Below, piece by piece: positions 61,111 to 64,000 of a stretch of 64,000 bases of DNA; the stretch's first letter is position 1, and every line of letters starts with the position of its first letter. Origin of the DNA: Pseudarthrobacter chlorophenolicus (lineage in GTDB: Bacteria; Actinomycetota; Actinomycetes; Actinomycetales; Micrococcaceae); the NCBI RefSeq assembly GCF_000962805.1, contig NZ_JZTW01000012.1:1-64000 (forward strand). The letters run 5' to 3'. The position numbers and the translations under genes are program-made. The notes beneath the pieces are model-generated. The model was not told the DNA's origin and made no database searches. It saw nothing but the letters and a program-made list of their open reading frames with translations.

Positions 61111-64000
61111 ATGAACAATGAAACAGAGCTTTCCGTTAACGAGGTTGAACCGGCTGTGGAAGCCGCGGCCGAACCCAAAAAGGCTCCCCGGACCCGACGC
61201 AAGGCAGCGCCGAAAGCCGATGACGCAGTAGCCGCAGCCCCCGCCGCTGACGTGGCCACGGACGAAGCCCCCTCCGCCGCTGCGACGCCCGAAACTGCGG
61301 ACGCCCCCGCAGCCCCGGCCAAGGCCGCCGCCCGGCGGCCCAGGGCCAAGAAGAAGGCAGACGCCGCCGAGCCGCTGCCCGCGTTCGCCACCGATGCAGA
61401 ACCTGCCGACTCCGGTGCGGCCGCTGACGCGGCTACCGCCGAAGAAGCGACTGCGGCCGGTGAAGTACTCGTGGAACCCGCCGAGACCAAGCCGGTCCGC
61501 CGCCGCAGGGTTGCCACGAGGAAGGCTGCCCCTGCGGGGGACCCTGCAGAAACGCAGGCCACCGCGGAAACGCCTGCCGCTGCACAGGAACAGCCCGTCA
61601 CCGCTGTCGCGCTGGACGCTGAAACGGCGGACCGGGGTGCCACAGCCCGGAAAGCGGCCGTGCAGGCGGCAGTAACCACGGCTGCAGAACAGGAACCCGA
61701 CGCTGACGAAGCCGCAGCCACTGACGGGCCGGCGCAGGCCCAGGGCACGGCGGTTCCCGCTGCAGCAGGAGACTCAGCTGCCGCGCCGGCCGAAGCCGCC
61801 GCAGCTGCCCCGGCAGGGGAGGAACCTGGCGCGTTCGCCTCGTTGTTCCTCGAGCCCGCCTCGCCCACCTCCATGCTGTTCCAGGCGCCGGACCTGAGCA
61901 CCGTTGTCCGCCCCGCTGCGCCCGCCGCAGCGGAACAGGGCGAGAACGAAGACGACGCCGAGGACAACGAATCCGAGGAATCCTCCGGCCGCCGCCGGCG
62001 CCGCAGCCGTGGCCGCCGGGGACGCAGCCGGCTGGACGAACGCGAGGACGCCGGAACCGAAGGCTCCGACGCGGACGACGCCGCTGACGAATCAGACGGG
62101 GAAGAAACCGGTCCGGCGGAGGACGGGGTGACGTCCCGGCGTCGCCGGCGTCGCCGCCGCGGTGACCAGGACCTTGAACTGACCGGCGGCAACGACGACG
62201 ACCCGCCCAACACCGTTACCCGCGTGCGCGCACCGCGTGCCGTCAGCGAGGCGCCCGCCAGCAACCGGGTGACCAGCGTCAAGGGTTCCACCCGGCTGGA
62301 AGCCAAGAAACAGCGCCGCCGCGAATCCCGGGACACAGGCCGCCGCCGCACTGTCATTACCGAAGCGGAGTTCCTGGCCCGCCGCGAATCCGTGGACCGG
62401 CAGATGATTGTCCGCCAGCGCGACGACAGAATCCAGATCGGTGTCCTTGAGGACGGCGTCCTGGCCGAGCACTTTGTGTCCAAGACCCAGCAGGACTCGC
62501 TGATCGGCAACGTTTACCTGGGCAAGGTCCAGAACGTGCTGCCCTCCATGGAGGCCGCCTTCGTGGACATCGGACGCGGCCGCAACGCCGTCCTGTACGC
62601 GGGCGAAGTGAACTGGGAAGCCGTCAACCTTGAAGGCAAGCAGCGCCGCATCGAGAACGCGCTGAAGTCCGGCGACACCGTCCTGGTCCAGGTGACCAAG
62701 GACCCCGTGGGCCACAAGGGCGCCCGGCTGACCAGCCAGATCTCGCTGCCCGGCCGCTACCTCGTGTACGTCCCCGGCGGCTCCATGACCGGAATCTCCC
62801 GCAAGCTGCCCGACGTCGAGCGGAACAGGCTCAAGCGCATCCTCAAGGACCGCCTCCCGGAGCAAGCGGGCGTCATCGTGCGCACGGCGGCTGAAGGGGC
62901 GTCCGAGGAGGAGCTGACCCACGACATCAACCGGCTCCGTGCCCAGTGGGAAGGCATCGAAAGCCAGTCCTCCTCCACCAAGGTCCTGGCTCCGGAGCTG
63001 CTGTACGGCGAGCCCGACCTCACCATCAAAGTGGTCCGTGACGTCTTCAACGAGGACTTCTCCAAGCTGATCGTTTCCGGTGAGGAAGCCTGGGACACTA
63101 TCGAGGCCTATGTCACCTATGTGGCTCCGGACCTGGTGGGTCGCCTCGAAAAGTGGACCAAGGACCAGGACATCTTCGCTGCCTGGCGGATTGATGAGCA
63201 GATCCACAAGGCCCTCGAGCGCAAGGTCTTCCTGCCCTCCGGCGGTTCGCTGGTGATCGACCGGACCGAAGCCATGACCGTGGTGGACGTCAACACCGGG
63301 AAGTTCACCGGCAGCGGAGGCAACCTCGAAGAGACCGTCACGAAGAACAACCTCGAAGCGGCCGAGGAAGTGGTGCGCCAGCTGCGGCTGCGCGACATCG
63401 GCGGCATCATCGTGATCGACTTCATCGACATGGTCCTGGAATCGAACCGCGACCTTGTCCTGCGCCGCATGGTGGAATGCCTGGGCCGTGACCGGACCAA
63501 GCACCAGGTGGCGGAAGTCACCTCGCTGGGACTTGTCCAGATGACCCGCAAGCGCATGGGCACCGGGCTCCTCGAAGTCTTCGGCGAGCAGTGCGAAGCC
63601 TGCGCCGGCCGCGGCGTCGTCACCCACGACGACCCCGTGGAGCACCGCCGCGCCAACATTGTGGCGGCTGAACAGCACGTCCACCGCTCAGATAACCGTT
63701 CGGATGCCCGCACCATCGGGAACCGGAACGAGGGCAACCGCAGCGAGGGTCAGCGCCATGAGGGCCAGCGCACCGACGGCAACCAGGAAGGCAACCGCGG
63801 CGAACGCAAGCGCCGCCGGGGACGGGGCGGCCAGGCGGCCGAACCGGCACCCGCACCTGCAGCCGTGGCCGCCCACCCCGTCCAGCCGGACCCGCACGAG
63901 GCCGAACGCCACGCCAAGGCTGAAGCCACCAGGCTGGCCCTGGCGAACATTGCCGCTGCTGCGCATGCCGCACACCTGCACGATGACGAGGTGGCTGCAC
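61111..64000 (+). CDS. rne: Ribonuclease E/G, C-terminus cut by the window edge
   Basis: The first 963 codons of an RNase E/G that degrades mRNA and matures rRNA. Residues 1-430 are low complexity, rich in Ala, Glu and Pro with basic blocks such as RRRRRSRGRRGRSR. The catalytic core follows: RQRDDRIQIGVLEDG, S1 domain with LIGNVYLGKVQNVLPSMEAAFVDIG (about 450-490), metal-binding aspartates in VVDVNTGKFTG (about 725) and IIVIDFIDM (about 768), and the zinc link CEACAGRG near 828. A second basic/polar tail begins after 845. ATG at 61111 has AGGAG eleven bases upstream. The open frame continues past 64000. Confidence 0.96.
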   Translation, partial: MNNETELSVNEVEPAVEAAAEPKKAPRTRRKAAPKADDAVAAAPAADVATDEAPSAAATPETADAPAAPAKAAARRPRAKKKADAAEPLPAFATDAEPADSGAAADAATAEEATAAGEVLVEPAETKPVRRRRVATRKAAPAGDPAETQATAETPAAAQEQPVTAVALDAETADRGATARKAAVQAAVTTAAEQEPDADEAAATDGPAQAQGTAVPAAAGDSAAAPAEAAAAAPAGEEPGAFASLFLEPASPTSMLFQAPDLSTVVRPAAPAAAEQGENEDDAEDNESEESSGRRRRRSRGRRGRSRLDEREDAGTEGSDADDAADESDGEETGPAEDGVTSRRRRRRRRGDQDLELTGGNDDDPPNTVTRVRAPRAVSEAPASNRVTSVKGSTRLEAKKQRRRESRDTGRRRTVITEAEFLARRESVDRQMIVRQRDDRIQIGVLEDGVLAEHFVSKTQQDSLIGNVYLGKVQNVLPSMEAAFVDIGRGRNAVLYAGEVNWEAVNLEGKQRRIENALKSGDTVLVQVTKDPVGHKGARLTSQISLPGRYLVYVPGGSMTGISRKLPDVERNRLKRILKDRLPEQAGVIVRTAAEGASEEELTHDINRLRAQWEGIESQSSSTKVLAPELLYGEPDLTIKVVRDVFNEDFSKLIVSGEEAWDTIEAYVTYVAPDLVGRLEKWTKDQDIFAAWRIDEQIHKALERKVFLPSGGSLVIDRTEAMTVVDVNTGKFTGSGGNLEETVTKNNLEAAEEVVRQLRLRDIGGIIVIDFIDMVLESNRDLVLRRMVECLGRDRTKHQVAEVTSLGLVQMTRKRMGTGLLEVFGEQCEACAGRGVVTHDDPVEHRRANIVAAEQHVHRSDNRSDARTIGNRNEGNRSEGQRHEGQRTDGNQEGNRGERKRRRGRGGQAAEPAPAPAAVAAHPVQPDPHEAERHAKAEATRLALANIAAAAHAAHLHDDEVAA

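Noticed and set aside
62092..63684. 530-codon frame antisense to rne
   Set aside because: It is a composition artefact opposite the RNase E core, whose catalytic motifs are intact on the plus strand.

Overview
The window is high-GC chromosomal DNA from an actinobacterium, most likely a Micrococcaceae member of the Arthrobacter/Pseudarthrobacter type. Supporting signs are AhpE peroxiredoxin, a mycothiol-dependent nitroreductase (Rv2466c) homologue, two tandem clpP genes, the order pepN, rpiB, nei, tig, clpP, clpP, clpX that resembles Mycobacterium tuberculosis, an ileS T-box, GTG starts, and many leaderless TANNNT promoters. I see no insertion sequence, phage, integron or CRISPR array. This is mostly core genome with one accessory-looking sugar-catabolism block.

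Layout. 1-2950: start of aceE (minus, cut by the edge), DUF3052, ahpE, a sirtuin, tRNA-Val and a small DUF6504-like gene. 3137-10482: a GntR/FadR regulator divergent from gnd, the cysK-cysE cysteine operon, msrA, a Nif3-like gene with a coiled-coil partner, and yaaA. 10536-18403: rnpB, tspO, a GapB-type long glyceraldehyde-3-phosphate dehydrogenase with an unusual leader, an exported HNH nuclease, def, tRNA-His, orn, a GT-C mannosyltransferase and alkD.

18518-28919 is the sugar block: an aldose 1-epimerase; a LacI regulator with a downstream esterase; the divergent translationally coupled operon Gfo/Idh dehydrogenase, DUF993, TIM-barrel isomerase; then xylA-xylB facing a ROK repressor. The LacI-controlled three-gene operon looks like an oxidise, isomerise, aldol-cleave route for an unidentified sugar or polyol. 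It is the best candidate here for an uncharacterised pathway.

29085-41849: TM2 protein, tRNA-Arg, a tail-less SSB, a lipoprotein, ettA, tesB, a conserved unknown, mscS-glbO, an NAD-dependent reductase, OsmC, pepN and a DUF1648 membrane protein. 41929-48923 is the protein quality-control neighbourhood: rpiB-nei, tRNA-Gly, tRNA-Pro, tig, clpP1, clpP2, clpX and a DsbA-like enzyme lacking its second active-site cysteine. 49269-64000: valS, an SDR, an exo/endonuclease-phosphatase family protein, a T-box leader with ileS-folC-DUF4233-ndk, a VKOR protein, and the start of an RNase E/G gene with a long disordered N-terminus.

At least 15 starts have a TANNNT-like hexamer 5 to 7 nt upstream and usually no Shine-Dalgarno sequence, so leaderless transcription appears widespread. 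All functional statements rest on reading motifs and family knowledge; no database search was run.
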